Positions 1-13,700 of a stretch of 64,000 bases of DNA are shown one piece after another. The notes beneath the pieces were generated by a model that saw nothing but the letters and a program-made list of their open reading frames with translations, ran no database searches and was not told where the DNA came from. How positions within the stretch are numbered: position 1 is the first letter of the stretch; each line of letters opens with the position of its first letter. Made by a program: the position numbers and the translations under genes. This DNA comes from Bugulina stolonifera (lineage: Eukaryota > Bryozoa > Gymnolaemata > Cheilostomatida > Bugulidae), in contig OW285193.1 of NCBI GenBank assembly GCA_935421135.1, forward strand, positions 8,054,496 through 8,118,495, read 5' to 3'.

Positions 1-1723
1 CTGCAATCAGAACTCATACAACTGCAGCAAACTGCTACGCTAATAATTCTTCTACAGTTTGACTGATTTTTATAGAAAGGTAATTTCTGTTTTAAACTCT
101 AAGAGAGGAACATATTTGATAGTGCCGGGTGGCTTTGATTTGCACTCAAACTTGGTTTTCTTACTGTACTTTCAGAAAACTGGTTGATACCCAACTTTTG
201 GAAAAACCTAATGGAATTGCTAATTCCATGCTCAATTTTGGGAGTTGTCATTCTCTGCTTTTAACTAAAATGGTAGCCAATTTTTATTTTGTTTAATAAG
301 TTCTAGCTATTTAATACTAATCATACCTATATAGCAATGTAATTGTGTAAGTATACATGTTAGTACTAAAAACTTAGTAAAACTACAACAAATCTTCATT
401 ACCAGAAATAGGCATGCTGAAGACATAGATGTGATTTGAATATAAAAACAAACTGAACTTAGAGGAAATAAAAACTGAAAACTAATATTTGTGCAGAGGG
501 AGAGAGGATAACTTTTTGTTGTAACCATTGGCTTTACTTATAGCCTAGCAGCACAATGTCCTTCCCTATTTAGAGGCAGGTCCAGTTTTACATGCCCGAA
601 TTCTTCAGTAAAAGTCCAGGTAGAGAAGTTGACTTCTCCATATGCATGTATATGGTGTTACCCCCAACCCAATTGCTCCAAGGAAGGGATTCACTAGGGA
701 AATTCTCAATTGTTATTATAAAGATGTTGAAATGAAACTAACTCCTAGTCAAGGAAGGTAAGTAGATAACTTCTATTATGAAAGTAGATGCAGGTGTTGT
801 AACCAAAGGTAAGGTCTGTTTCCTCTGTGGTTTTTTTATATTGAGCAGGAAATGGAGATGATTTGAAAATTGCATACAGATATACAGTGATATGTATAAA
901 TATACAGTGTATGTTATATACTATGTTAATATTGATGCACCGTCACTAATATTATGGACTACAAGAATGTTGTTACTATTGGTGAGGTGAATGTTGGGCA
1001 GTACAGGTAGCTAATATATGGATCTATTACTGTGACAGTGTAACTGTAGCAGCTTGAAAAGGCGTAGCAGAGTGAATGTGACCAATAACAATGACACTGG
1101 ATGTCTATTATGAAACTGAATTTTGTATAAAGTTCATATTATACAATAGTTGAGATGATTTTTGTACTCTGTGTGCTTCACCTGCTGATAAGGCCATTTT
1201 ATGATGTTACTATGGTTATCTTGAAAGATCAGCTCATGTATTCATTATCTGAGTCCACCATGATTGCAAACTTCTTCTAAGTGAAACTGCTAACATTCTA
1301 TGCACTAGCCAGTGTTGGCATTCCATTGCTGTATTATTTACAAGGAATCACTAACAAATAACCATTACATGTATGATGGGTCAGTTTGTGTAATCATTTG
1401 CTAATCACATTTGCCTTTAATTCCTTGTGTGTTTATGATGGTGTAACCTTCCCACCTTTCCTGGTTTGCGTAACTGTGATGGCAGACTATTTGTGTTGTA
1501 AAATAAATCCAGTTTATTGCAGATTGAAATCTCAGGTCTATAAATATTTACCAAGATATACACTAAACAATGATGTAATGGTACTAAAATACAATGTATG
1601 CTGTGCTACCAGTATTAATAATATTCAATACTAGTGGAATGTAAGATAAAATCATAAGATATAAAATTAAAGACCAGCCATATTATTTACAGTAAAATAG
1701 AAAAATATTGCACAAACTAGATT
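1..1723. other. Non-coding stretch, no gene seen
   Basis: AT-rich sequence. The open frames here (for example at 307-528 and 1386-1634) are short, have no domain-like composition and no convincing splice context. It could be intron of the tomosyn gene, whose upstream exons are missing from the window, or intergenic DNA. Confidence 0.5.
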
Positions 1724-1729
1724 TTTATT
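1724..1729 (-). terminator. Poly(A) signal of ankyrin gene
   Basis: AATAAA on the minus strand (TTTATT on plus), about 90 bases past the stop codon of the ankyrin-repeat gene. The position and the exact hexamer make it the likely cleavage signal. Confidence 0.45.
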
Positions 1730-1819
1730 ATAGCTTATACCATTGTAAACGCGGAACATGCAGTACAAGAGTATTTTCAGATTAAAATGCCTGAAGCTAG
1801 TTGCAGCGTGATTGAGAAT

Positions 1820-3922
1820 TTACCCAGCAAAATCAAACTCCCAATCTTGATCATAGTCGAATAGCTCCTCTATCTCTTCCAGTGCAATGGGGGTTGGGTC
1901 TATACAATGGGCTCTCTCCAGCTGATACAGTTTTTGTTGGGTGGCATATTTATATTCCAATGTGTCTCTTTTGGCAGCTAACGCTTCACAGCTCCATCCA
2001 AGATCAAGCAGTGGCTGCAAGTATTTAACAACCACTATGTCGGCCATATTGCACAGTTGCGAGGCCATCAAACCATCATTGTTGCGTTGTGAAATATATC
2101 TTCTCTGATCTGATTTCCTGATGTTTTCCACAAGTGCCTCAACAACCTTTGGTCGATACAGCAATGCTGCTAAGTGGAGTACGGTGTTGCCATTATAATC
2201 GGTGTGGTGTATCAGTGTATTTAGGTTTGCTACTGCCAAACTTTTGAAGAACTTGAGCACAGATACGGTCAGAAAGTCTCCCATTATTCTGATGCAGGAA
2301 AGGTGAATGATTGTCCAACCAAATTTATTCCTTGCCGTCATCAAAGGAAAAATCAGCCCCCTAGGAACCCATTTTTCGCTCATCAAACTATTGACTACGT
2401 CAATATTTCCATCAATGAAAGCAATTAGAATAGGTGTGTTACGCTGGTGATCGGTGCACATTATCAGTCGCTGACGGTCATTGCTATCAAAGTTGGTAAG
2501 AATCTCCTTGAATGCCAAATCTGCCTGGCTAGCTGCCAAATGTAGGGGTGTAGAACCGGTTACGGCAGATTTGGACAGGAAGCATGACATTCGATCTTTA
2601 TACGGTAAATACTTGAAAAATGTTTGTAGTACTGCAAAATTGTTGGACAAACCTGCTGCCTGTATAGAATTATGACCGGATTTCTTCGCTGATGACATAA
2701 TGTACTGCTTTATTTTCCGTTGTCCTACTTGTAACAGGAGGTGTTCGGCTAATCGTTTTATGTGCTTTGATTGTTTATTGAGCGATGCCAAATAATAGAT
2801 TGCCAGTGAATCCTCTTCATCATTTTTTCTCTTCCATAGCAGCTCATCCACCTTCCCAATCAGCTCGGCCATTTCAAACAACAGTTTCATGTTCTCCAAA
2901 GCATATGGTGCGGTTTCAGCTGTGAGATCTGGATTGGAAACTAGACTGTGTAACAATGTTTTGTCACATGTATCTATGCCGTCTGGTGGAAAAAGAAATT
3001 GTTCAACTTTATCTCGTTTCTTCGCTAATTGACAAAGTTTTTTGAATATGGTATGTGTGTGAATATTGACTTGGTTCATCAATCCATGGGCCAATGTTTC
3101 TCCATTAGTGTTTGTCATCATGATGCAACTCCATAAAATGTTTTGGTCATCAAATTGTTTCACTAGCAGAGAGAATATTTCGTGACATGCTGCCTGTCTG
3201 AGACAACTGCTGCCTTTGTCATTTGCTGACATAATTAGAGAAGGTCGTTCCGACTTACTGAAATTTGCCAAAAGGCTCTGCACAAAAGATAGATTACCAC
3301 TGACACATGCATCATGCAGTGCCGTATTTCCCAGCGAGTCTCTAGATTTAGTGACTGCTTGCTTTGTGTTCTTATCCATCAAAATCCGTAGGTCCCTAAA
3401 GATTTCCTCATGCCCATTTTCTATCGCTAACTGGAGATATGTAGCCCCATATCGACTACCCAATTTAGCCGTCAGCATCTCATGCCGCCTTTTAGGTGTC
3501 ATCTCACTTAGGAACTTCCTAATTAGATTAGCGTTACCATCCTGAATGGCTGAGAGCATGATGGCAGTGTCACTGTCTGTCATATCTTCAGAAACTGGTA
3601 ACACTAACATTGCTATAGACTCCTCGTCAACGGCTCCTGCAGCTCCTGGTGTCACGGGAGTTCTCAACTGATTGATGTAGTTCAGTCTCATTAATGTCAG
3701 CTTCCGCTCTCTCTCGATAGATTTTTCAACTTCGACAGCATAGGCCTCAAATTCATCGCTCACATTAGTGGATTCCAGGCTTACAGGCATTGTGTTCAAA
3801 GGGGGGCTTACGGAGAACTTAGATGGCTGCACTTCATCTTTTACTTGTTTTGGCAATTCCACTCCATCCTGTTTAGATTTTCTTGAGTCGCCTTCATGGT
3901 CGTGTTGTATAAGTACATCCAT
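1820..3922 (-). CDS. Ankyrin-repeat protein, single exon
   Basis: One uninterrupted frame of about 700 residues. I start at 3922 because that ATG sits in a strong Kozak context (ACC ATG G); an in-frame ATG at 3958 would add 12 residues. After about 100 polar residues come roughly ten degenerate ankyrin repeats, with recognisable helix turns such as GNTALHDACVSGNLSFVQSL, GSTPLHLAASQADLAF, NTPILIAFIDGNIDVV and GNTVLHLAALLYRPKVVEAL. An acidic C-terminal tail follows (EEIEELFDYDQDWEFD). Ankyrin arrays are protein-binding scaffolds; no catalytic or membrane segment is visible, so the partner is unknown. The gene lies antisense to, and upstream of, the tomosyn exons. Lack of introns beside intron-rich neighbours suggests a retrocopy or a naturally intronless gene. 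Confidence 0.85.
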   Translation of the reverse strand: MDVLIQHDHEGDSRKSKQDGVELPKQVKDEVQPSKFSVSPPLNTMPVSLESTNVSDEFEAYAVEVEKSIERERKLTLMRLNYINQLRTPVTPGAAGAVDEESIAMLVLPVSEDMTDSDTAIMLSAIQDGNANLIRKFLSEMTPKRRHEMLTAKLGSRYGATYLQLAIENGHEEIFRDLRILMDKNTKQAVTKSRDSLGNTALHDACVSGNLSFVQSLLANFSKSERPSLIMSANDKGSSCLRQAACHEIFSLLVKQFDDQNILWSCIMMTNTNGETLAHGLMNQVNIHTHTIFKKLCQLAKKRDKVEQFLFPPDGIDTCDKTLLHSLVSNPDLTAETAPYALENMKLLFEMAELIGKVDELLWKRKNDEEDSLAIYYLASLNKQSKHIKRLAEHLLLQVGQRKIKQYIMSSAKKSGHNSIQAAGLSNNFAVLQTFFKYLPYKDRMSCFLSKSAVTGSTPLHLAASQADLAFKEILTNFDSNDRQRLIMCTDHQRNTPILIAFIDGNIDVVNSLMSEKWVPRGLIFPLMTARNKFGWTIIHLSCIRIMGDFLTVSVLKFFKSLAVANLNTLIHHTDYNGNTVLHLAALLYRPKVVEALVENIRKSDQRRYISQRNNDGLMASQLCNMADIVVVKYLQPLLDLGWSCEALAAKRDTLEYKYATQQKLYQLERAHCIDPTPIALEEIEELFDYDQDWEFDFAG

Positions 3923-3958
3923 GGTACCTTCAACATACAGGCATAGGCATGTATACAC

Positions 3959-5077
3959 TATGACTATGACATTGTATGGTACAAATCAAGGTACATGTAG
4001 TTTGCAGTTATCAGTACTTCTCAGTGTCAAATTTCACCCTAAAATTATCTGTAGCCTATGCTAGTTTTGTGGTTGGGTTGTTTTTGCTGTTGACAAAGGA
4101 CACATGAACCAGAAGTAGGCTTACAAGCTGTTAGAGTTACACTTCCCACCCTTTAGTACTTTACTTAAAACTTTGGTTAGCTATAGATAATATGTATGGA
4201 TCTAGACTCGAGGCTTACCTCTGTTATACCATTCAGAATATAATGTACAGTAGAGAATTCAGTACAGGAATATCATATCTTCAGCTGCTCAGTTTCTCTC
4301 CCTCTTACTGAGTCGTTTACTTCTAGAGTGTTAATCTTTTGAAGTATATTCTTTGAATAACTCCAGTCAAATGTGATTCTCAGTGACTATAGGTTGATTC
4401 TCCCTTTCAGTGTCATATGACTGTTCAAAGTTTTATGACTCAATTTGGAGTTTTACATGTAGTTCCTGATTGATGGCACAATCCATATCGTCTTGATTCA
4501 CTACAATCAGACAGTTTCGTAGCCACTCCTCTCGTTCTAGTATAGCATTACTATTACTTGTACTTGCTGAGTAGTAGATAAGAATGTGGTGTCAATGTTG
4601 TTAGATAAGCCTCAATGATCACTGAAGTATAATAGGAAATGAAGTGGTGTGTGGCGTTTGCAGGTATTCACTGTAGCGAATGCTGATTGGCTGGAATGTT
4701 ATTATCATGTATACATTGCCTGTGTTGTTGTAACATCAGTTACATAATACTGGCAATGAGACTCTCTCTGTCAGCCGTGTATCACTTTCTTTGGGAATGC
4801 TTAGCAAGGATATTGTGATTTAGCTACATAGACATGTATAAGTTGCATTGCATGTATTAAACCTGTAGGATAGATTGGAGCACTAAAAGGTTAAAATCGA
4901 TGTTCAACTTGAGACTTGGGATTCATGTGATTTCAGTAAACAAATTGTGATAATATAATGTAGTATGATATAATATAAAAATAATATAATATAATGTAAT
5001 ATGATGTAATATACAACTGTAATATAATGTAATCTAATATAAAGACTACTTACATGTATCTTCTCATATTCTTACAG
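3959..5077. other. Non-coding stretch with AT-rich simple repeat
   Basis: Holds the 5' flank of the ankyrin gene and a degenerate TAATA-type simple repeat at about 4953-5042, which ends just before the first visible tomosyn exon. I searched the plus strand for the tomosyn exon that should precede 5078 and saw none. Confidence 0.5.
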
Positions 5078-6457
5078 AGAGTGCTTGTCTAGCATGTCTG
5101 GGTAGCAATGGCAACCTTATGGTCTACAGTCTACCATCCCTTAGATCTCTCCTCAATGTCTCCTACTTCAACACTTTTGATGTGCGGGCCATTAGAACGT
5201 TCCATTTTAGCAACCATGGACACGCCCTGTACATGTGCACAGCCAATGAGATACAAAAGGTCACAGTCTCGGCAGACATGTGGTATGTTCTCCAACTTTT
5301 CATTTAGTATTTGTATTATAAGCGTTTTGTTGCTTGGTTCTATGTAATAATCATATGAACATGCCCATGCACACTTTCCTATGGAATTATTTTATCCTTG
5401 TTAGTGTAAAGTTATCCTCCCATGTTGATAAAGGAACAATAGAGGGTAACTCCATAGTTCTTGACTTGGCCACCAATTACAATTGTAATCTCAAATGTTT
5501 TTTACGAGTTCAAATATGTACTAAGAATTACTTTTTTAATTCTATGTATCTAATTGTGATGATACTTATGTCACACCTGTCTCTCTTTCAGCCGAGCACA
5601 GGCTGACATGCAGTGTGAGCCGTTCCTGGCCAAAGAGAATCCAGAACCTCCAAAGCAGAACTTCTTGAAGAGTTTGTTTGGCTCTGGTCCATCTGTATTA
5701 GACAGGGAAGAGCTGTGTAAGTTCCTGGTAGTCAGTTGAGTGAATTTGGCAGTCTGTCTGTTCGTTTTATGTTATGATCTGAAAGCACCTGCAGAGCACA
5801 TGCCGATACCTTTCATATCAGCTGACAGCATTATATATGGGGCTCTATCATCTTCTGTTTTGGCCTTAGTCTAATAACCTGTTGCTCATCTAAGATTTAA
5901 TATTCTACTATGTACATTATTGTGACATATTCTTGTACAACCCGTGCTTGTAGTACATTTATAGTGCGATATCAAACTATTGCTTGCTTTACAGTTGGTA
6001 CGGCCGGTAAGGCATCTCATGGAGTGGCCAAGTTTGTACCCGGTGCAGCTTTCCAGGCAGCTCAGGCAGGTGCCTCTGGTGTTGGAGCTGAGCTTGCCAG
6101 AACAAGAATGGCACTGGATGAAAGAGGAGAGAAGCTGGGCAGGCTTGAGGACAGGTGAGTAACCAACCCGCCTGTTTTTTCTAGTTGGTAGTAAGGTACA
6201 GAGTCTAAATTAACTCTGCTTAGTGTCGGGAGTGGTTTATGCATTCACAGATATTTTATAGGAAAACTATGTGCTAACAAAATAATGCATTAGTAATGGT
6301 CGGTAAGTCATCACTGACCACTCTTTCTTTGAACACTTGTTACTTGTTGTCACATGATTTTAGATCAGAGGCAATGAAAGAAAGAGCAAAGGAATTCTCC
6401 CAGAATGCCGCCATATTGGCTGATAAGTACAAAAACCTCAAATGGTATCAGTTGTGA
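5078..6457 (+). CDS. STXBP5: Tomosyn (syntaxin-binding protein 5), C-terminal exons only
   Basis: Four exons: 5078-5282, 5592-5716, 5995-6154 and 6364-6457, with GT-AG junctions and matching phase. The first encodes the last WD40 blade (LACLGSNGNLMVYSLPSLR, close to vertebrate tomosyn). The second carries the linker with FLKSLFGSG and LDREEL. The last two give the tail with ELARTRMALDERGEKLGRLE and a terminus in KYKNLKWYQL, which is the R-SNARE-like coiled coil of tomosyn. Tomosyn binds syntaxin and SNAP25 through this segment and restrains exocytosis at the plasma membrane. About 195 residues of a protein usually over 1000 are present. The upstream exons lie before base 1 or were lost. The codons shown are intact, so a long upstream intron is more likely than a dead fragment. 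Confidence 0.9.
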
Positions 6458-7611
6458 GTTGAGTTGAGTGATCTGTTAGGCCTCAACGTCATGATAACAT
6501 TTCCGATTGAGGAGCAACATATTTTGTAATTTTATTTTTCATAATACTGAATACCTTGCCATTTTATGATATATTAATGTGTAATTAATTATATTTTGTA
6601 AATTTTAATTATTAGGTTTATATTTAACGTTGCAATATGATTATGGTTATGTGTAGTATAGAGGGAATGTCAAAGGACTGACGATATTGTGAGGTTCCAG
6701 CATTTGTTTTGGTTTTAGTAAAAATGTTGTACTAATACAATGTAGTGTAGTATATAAATATTATATTTATATAATATACTTTAACACTGGCAAGGCTTAT
6801 TTAGACATTCCTGCAACTCAAAGGAAAATGTTTTCTAGTCATAAATTATTATTTGTGTTGCAACAATCTACATACTATATACATGTATGTACATGTATGT
6901 ACGGATATATTCTATGGTAGGCCTACACTGTTTCAGTTAGTAGATAGCTATGTCACACAGTAAGATTTAAAAGTTACTTGAAATATATTTTTATATAATT
7001 TTAAAATATTCTTTAGTTCAAAGTGATTGCTATGAGACAGGAATTATATCGACTAATTTTATTTTGGTAATTAATTCTAGGGGCTTAAAAAGATGAACTG
7101 TTTGATGGTAGCATTCTTTTCTAAGTAAAAAAGCTAGTATCTAACACTATTAGATATTATAAATATTTTAATGTCACTATTAATTATAGTAATATGTGTG
7201 AATTTAGCCACATATCTGACAATGTGTTAATTCTTCTAACCCATTGGTGTGTAACAGAATTGTGATTTTGTCAAACTGAACTTGTTGTAAAATTGATTAC
7301 TTGTCTTAAGCATTATTACTATTATACTAGCATTTGAATTGCAGTATGGTATTGCAATAAAGGTAAAATGTTGACTCTTGCCGGAATTGTCTTCACATAC
7401 TTCGAAGAGTAGGCAATTCCAACCACACTGTATACCGCAGCTTGCCTTAGAACATTATTATTATCATTAATTTGGGTTTTCATATTCGGTATTAAGTCAA
7501 TGTTGAGAAAACCTACCAAGCAACACATGATAGAGTGCAAGCAATGCTAAAAGTGTGATTGATGGTAAAGGTTATATAAAGATAAAAAATTATGATTCAT
7601 GTTAATTTAAA
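6458..7611. other. Tomosyn 3' UTR and intergenic DNA
   Basis: AT-rich sequence between the convergent tomosyn and ZMPSTE24 genes. It holds a short alternating run of ACATGTATGT near 6881-6902 and the importin-like trace described separately. No exact AATAAA placed for tomosyn was identified. Confidence 0.4.
7340..7480 (-). pseudogene. Possible importin-beta HEAT-repeat remnant
   Basis: On the minus strand a short frame reads NNVLRQAAVYSVVGIAYSSK followed by KYVKTIP and NILPLL. This recalls the HEAT helix of importin-5/importin-4 type karyopherins (pattern VRQAAxYGxGV followed by a leucine-rich helix). No flanking exons were found and splice sites are not convincing, so if real it is a decayed fragment or an isolated exon. 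A chance match is possible. Confidence 0.2.
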
Positions 7612-7617
7612 TTTATT
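7612..7617 (-). terminator. Poly(A) signal of ZMPSTE24
   Basis: AATAAA on the minus strand about 110 bases past the ZMPSTE24 stop codon; the expected position for its cleavage signal. Confidence 0.5.
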
Positions 7618-7725
7618 TTAACCACTGCAGCGGAATATCAACAAACGCACAATATACATGTACAAGACTTGTAATACAATTATGTAGCCAATAAGAGATT
7701 TCCTAGATAATGCTAGAGTAGGTAT

Positions 7726-10700
7726 CTAATCTTTCTTATTAGAATTATCTCTTAGGACAGCAAGTCTCTCTAGAAGGGGTGGGTGTGAATAGTTCCATGT
7801 AGAATAGAGCCAATCTACAACTGGGAAACTCAGGTTGTCTGTCTGAAGTTTGATGAGTGCAGTCTGTAGTAACTTTGAGTATCCCAACTTCCTGCCAAAC
7901 TCATCAGCTTGAAACTCAAACCTTCTGCTCATCATTGTCATCAGGAAGCTCTCAATCTACCAGTATAGGGTAGTATAACTAGAATAAGTAGCCTGTACAA
8001 GACAAGTACTTCTAATTGTAGTTGGACTAAATCCAAATGTCCCAGAATGCAGTATATGAAATGCAACAGTCTGTAACATGATTTCTAAAATGATACAATA
8101 TCTATAGTAAGTAATTTTGATGGGCAATATTATAATAATGTGAATGTGAATCCATGTGAAATAAGGACATCATCTTGGAGTTATCTTCACACTAAAATTC
8201 TTCTGCATACATATCAAGCCCCCTGACCTCAGATTGTGATATCCCACCCCACCCAAAGTAGACACTCCTACCAAAATGCTGAATCTCTCAGTCTAATCAG
8301 AGGAAGCTGACAGTATTGGTCGCCTGTATAATAATATAATGTGAAAAAGACTTACCTGGTTGTAAGGGGCGAAGATATAAGAGAAGATAATTAACAGTCC
8401 GATAAGCACTGGTCGATCATTGTAGAATCCGAAAGAGTCGTAGAGTTGAGAGTATTTCAGCAGGTACGCAAAACCAGCAAAACAAACCAGAATATTAGCC
8501 TACAATTATAAAAATAGGTAGCCTACATATATTATTGTCACTTTTTATATTATAAACTATATAAAACAGAGAGCAGACAATTCCAACAACGTTCCTACCT
8601 GAAATACATATGTAAATATTGTGTGATACCACTGTAGATAGACAAGTGTCAGAGCAGATGAGGAAGCTATTACACTTTATCTGTTGTACATAAAAGAATT
8701 ATTTGATGATGCACTGAGAAGAGAGGAAGTATTGATGAGTGATAACATGATGTAAGACGGTCTCAATGGTGGAAAAATTCTAATTTAGACTTGAAGAGAT
8801 TGGTATCTGACAGTGCTCAAGTGGCATACTAAATACTTATGCACATGTAACAGAGGCTAATATTAATGAACTTCCTTTAAACTAATTTTGGATTTGCCAA
8901 AAGTTCATGAACATGTTGATAAATTGTTTTTGTTTTGTAACCATTTAGTGAAAATTATGAGAACACAAGTCATCCAAGTGAAAGTATTTTGACAAGCTGT
9001 TCCCTCCTCAACTAGAGTCATGTCTACATGAGTGTTTACAGCCAGCCAAGTTGAGCAGAGTGGCAGAAATATAAGTTCTGTGGAGAATTAATCAACAGAA
9101 ATATGCTTTCAAATATTTGTTTCGTAAAAAATGCTGGGTTTCAGCCAAAATAACAGAATAATAACAATAACACCTACTGCATACAGCTATAATAATAGTA
9201 GCAGGATATGGCACCCCAGGACTACATACCATGGAAATTATGGTATGATTTCATTATCACTTAGAACTCTGCTCTGTGCAACTGCTGCTGTTTGGAACAC
9301 TGTCTAGTGCACAGCTGTATTACAAGAGGTACTCCAAGTGGATATCAGGTTGGTACACTTTGTAGTCGGATAGGCCTACTAACTACATTAGGTGCTATTC
9401 ACTATCTGTGAGATTATACTCTTGGCAAATGTAAGAAACTAATGCTAATCTGAGATAATAGAAACCCACGAGTCTTCTGGTACAATTTTAAAAATTATGA
9501 GTTTTTTCATAAATTAACATCTGCCATGAATGAAGGAGTTGCCTCCTCTTTGGTTCGAGTAACGAGTTGAACTCTTTATATGTAGTGTAGTAGATGCTAT
9601 AGACATAGAGGTAGGTAGATTCAGGTAATACATACTGACATTTATGAATGTGAAAACGGTATTGTGGTTTACCAGATGTGGTCACTGTACGAGGAAAATG
9701 AGGGGATATCATGATAATATTCACCTGAATATAATGTAAAAAATAGTTAATCTACATGTATCATAGATTATCAGATAGATTATCATTTTAATCCCAAACT
9801 TATTATTCCTTCCTGCACGTAGTATCTGACTTGCTGGAGATAGTATACTTCACCTAACTTACACATCCATGACTACATGATTGCTAACCTGCTATATCAT
9901 TATCCTTTCCATAGTGTATGAGCATATCTATTATGGTAGGTAGAAGTAGTTAGCTTTCACCACCACACAATTAATTAACATTTTTATGATGTTATTAATA
10001 GCCTCGTCTCTGACTCACTGATATAACCACACTGTTGACACACCCTTCATACATGTCCTGTGTATATTTACATGTTATAAAGTGAACAGTGGTTGATGAA
10101 TCAGGTCCACAGGCCAATTTAAAGTCAGTTTATGGGATGCTGCTACACTCAATGGTTTCCCATTATATCCTATTTAGCTAACTGGCATCACAAATTCTAG
10201 TCTACTATTTATCTATAGTGAAGTAAGATAATGTATTATTTTACACTGGAGGTGATTGTATAGTACCAAAGGAAGACCAGCTGGTTTGCTCTAATTCTGA
10301 TGAGTGTATATTGAGTTGATGAGGGACTTCGAGCAGCAAGTATAAAGTAGAATAGCTTTGACATGTGTGTAGGCCTATTTGTCAGATTTGCTAAACAATT
10401 GAAACATACATCATATCTTATGCCAATCCTAGATGTAACAGAGATCAAGTAAATCTTCAGGCACTGAGTGTGTGTTTTGGCAATTTTCGGCAGAAAAATG
10501 AGTATGTCCCATGGATAACCTAATATGAGTTTAGGTGCACTTTCATAGAATATTTTTTCACCTACCCAGAATGAACAAACATGCATGCAGCTAATCACTG
10601 CAAATGAAGTGAAATTTACTCTGGCAAAAACAAATAATGAAATTACCAGATTGTTGACAGTGGAAAGAGGTCATCTAAGACTACTGACCTAAAGGGCTGC

Positions 10701-13700
10701 TGTGGTGTTTGCTGAAAGATATTTTGCTAATAGAAAGCCAATAATACAGAAACTGTATAAAGATTTGTATCTTATAGTTATGATGCCAATATTTAGGTAT
10801 AATGAATGCAAAATAAGAGGAGATTGTAATACCAGTCAGCTGGTAGGCCTACTGTAAAGTATTTCCATCTACCAGTCATTATTTCACATGCCACAACTTG
10901 TGGTTATGAGCTTATCTGATCTCAACACAGCCGAAGTGTCAACAGTGAAGTGCTGTGAATACCAGACCTCCAGTATGGAAATAGTTTTCTATTTTTACTT
11001 CTCAGAGGATGTTTTGGTTTTACCACCCTGGTTCATAGTTGGTATTCAGACCAATGAATATTAATAACTAATAATATGTTACTATTAAAATTTAGGCACT
11101 TTTACATCTTTCACCATTATGATTTGCATAAATGAATGGGATGGGTCATGTCTTGAAACAGGTGTGATGTCCTGACATGACACTTGGATTTGTGTCTTTT
11201 TGAATATTGTTTGTGTACTAGCCTTATCTATATTTCATCTACACTGGCTGCTATCCTTAGTTGTATGGGGTGTATAATATTATACAGACCACTACTTACA
11301 TTAGTAAGGTAACCTGATACCATCACTATTCAGTTTGCTCAAAGCTAAATCAAAACAGTGTTCTACACATTTACTGCTGAGGTAGTAGACACACATTTAT
11401 CATCACTCATCTGCCTCTAAGCCTGTTTTGTAATCTCATTGTTAGACCACTATTTCTTTATCACAGATCAACTGAAGGGTAAGTACATGTATCAAGCTAA
11501 TACCATACTGAGATGGTCACCTTGTAGTGAACTTGTCTGCTGCACAAATGAATTCCACAGTCTATCCAATTATTATTCATGTACAACCAGTACAATGATA
11601 TTTTGAAGTGCACATAGATTTTTCATCAGAAATCTAGGAGTAAGTTGAAGATGAGAAGCCCGTAGACTAATGACTTGATAACTGTCAGTGTATGTATAAC
11701 TTGATAATGAATCAACTAGAGTAGATAATAGAATGGCACTCCGGAAGTACATCAGACATATAGCCATTAGCCACATATAATCTATTGCCAATAACTCTGT
11801 TATATTCTAAAATATTATTTGATCCTACGTATATGTAATTTAGTGTAGGCCTACATACACTGTGTATATGTTGGCTTTAGCATAGAATTACTGTATACTA
11901 ATGTTGATCTCAAACTCTACTCAGTTGTAAAACCGGAATATCAAAAGGTGGTAAAGATTTAGATGCAATTAAATATCTATAAACAATTTGGAAATTTCCT
12001 AATTCATAATTACCATAAAATAAGTACTACTATGTCAACACAGGTTAGTAGCCCTGTAGACCCATTAAAAGAGTATAGAGTCGGCACTAGCAGGTGCTGT
12101 TGTGGCTACCTCTAGTGTTGATGTGTCATTACTTATCATAAAAAACTAGGATTATAATTAACTCTGCTTGACAGACCCATCAGATTTATGATTTATAGCC
12201 AGTCTGAAGCCGCAGTCTTTGTGCTCGCATTGAGCAATCAAGTTATCAAAAAGAAATATTAATATTTACAGGTTTCTGGTAGCAACCATGGAGCTACTGC
12301 TCTGAGTAATTCCATGGTTGCAGATAGAGTATGATAGCTAGTTCACCCCATGATCCCATAGTGTATGTAGTGGTTAATTGTTTACCCTTTAGAGAAACCT
12401 ACAGTTACTTATTATAACCCTGATAGCTAATCAACAGCTATACACTAAGAAAAACCAATAAAGCACACTGGTCTGCTAACTCAATTGGCTACAGCATTTA
12501 TGGCCCATTAACATTATTTTGCCAAGTTTAGGTATACATGTATATATAGGACTGCATTGCTATAAGTATTATGGGATTTGATAGTCAATGTATATTATAA
12601 CTATTGTTCATTTACGACCTGTTGATGAGTTCCATTAGCTGTTCAGTATGTGAGCTATGTCAGTTGGACATTACTAGTGGTAATCGTAGTGGCAGCATTG
12701 TGACTGCACGGTAGCTAAGAACTACAGATTGCTGTGTGCTTTATCTTAGTCTATTCTTTTCTTTATAGTATTATGGCACACAATAAAAATGCTGCTTCAT
12801 CAGTCAATATTGAAAGCTATACGACACTGCCAAGGAAACATAGAGATCGACTTCCAACAGCAGAGGTAAGGAATTTGATAAGCCATTGGGAACTCCAACT
12901 ATGTGGATTGTAGAGTGTAGACTGTATATTATTACATATTATAGTATCAAAACCACCAGCTAACTACTAAACTGAAAGTGGGTATGGAGTTTCAGGTAGA
13001 AGTTTAGAACTAATTTACACGTAGTAACAATTCATGTAGTTTTATGTATATGTACAACGTTAGCTTGGCATTCAAATCATTCTCTTGTTTGTAGCATATA
13101 ATGTAGGCCTATGCTAAACTACATACATCTGCTGCTTACTTGTTACAGCTAAACCATGAAATTGTTGTCATTAGTATATAATATAAACTATCACTCTTGT
13201 ATAAAGTCAAGAAGTCTCTAGGATTACTGAGTAGTGTGCTGCTACTGGTAACTGTTGATTTAGTGACAGGCTCGCTCTAACATCTTGTTTTATTTAGCTT
13301 ATTTCACTGGCTGCATTGCCAAAGATAATTGATGTCTGATGTTGATACTTAGTCAATTTTTTGCTGCTGCAAAACACTTTGGCTGCTGATGATATGACCT
13401 TTATGTAAACCCTTAATCCATTGCTAATGACTGTGGCTGGGATAAGTTGACTTTTGAGAGAGGAGTCTTTGAAGAGTGAGAATGTTTTTGACATTTCAAG
13501 TAGTTCTTTATTCAGATAAAGCAGTTTTCAAAGCTACTGTAATACAAGTTCTCTCCAATATACTTGTCTAAACTACTTGTATATATACTTCAAACTACCT
13601 CCACCTCCAGCTTTTGGTGAACAATCCTCTGATGAATGAATGCATCTTTCCATTGACATCTATCTAGCTAATGAGTTCATGCTGTTTGTTTTTACAACTA

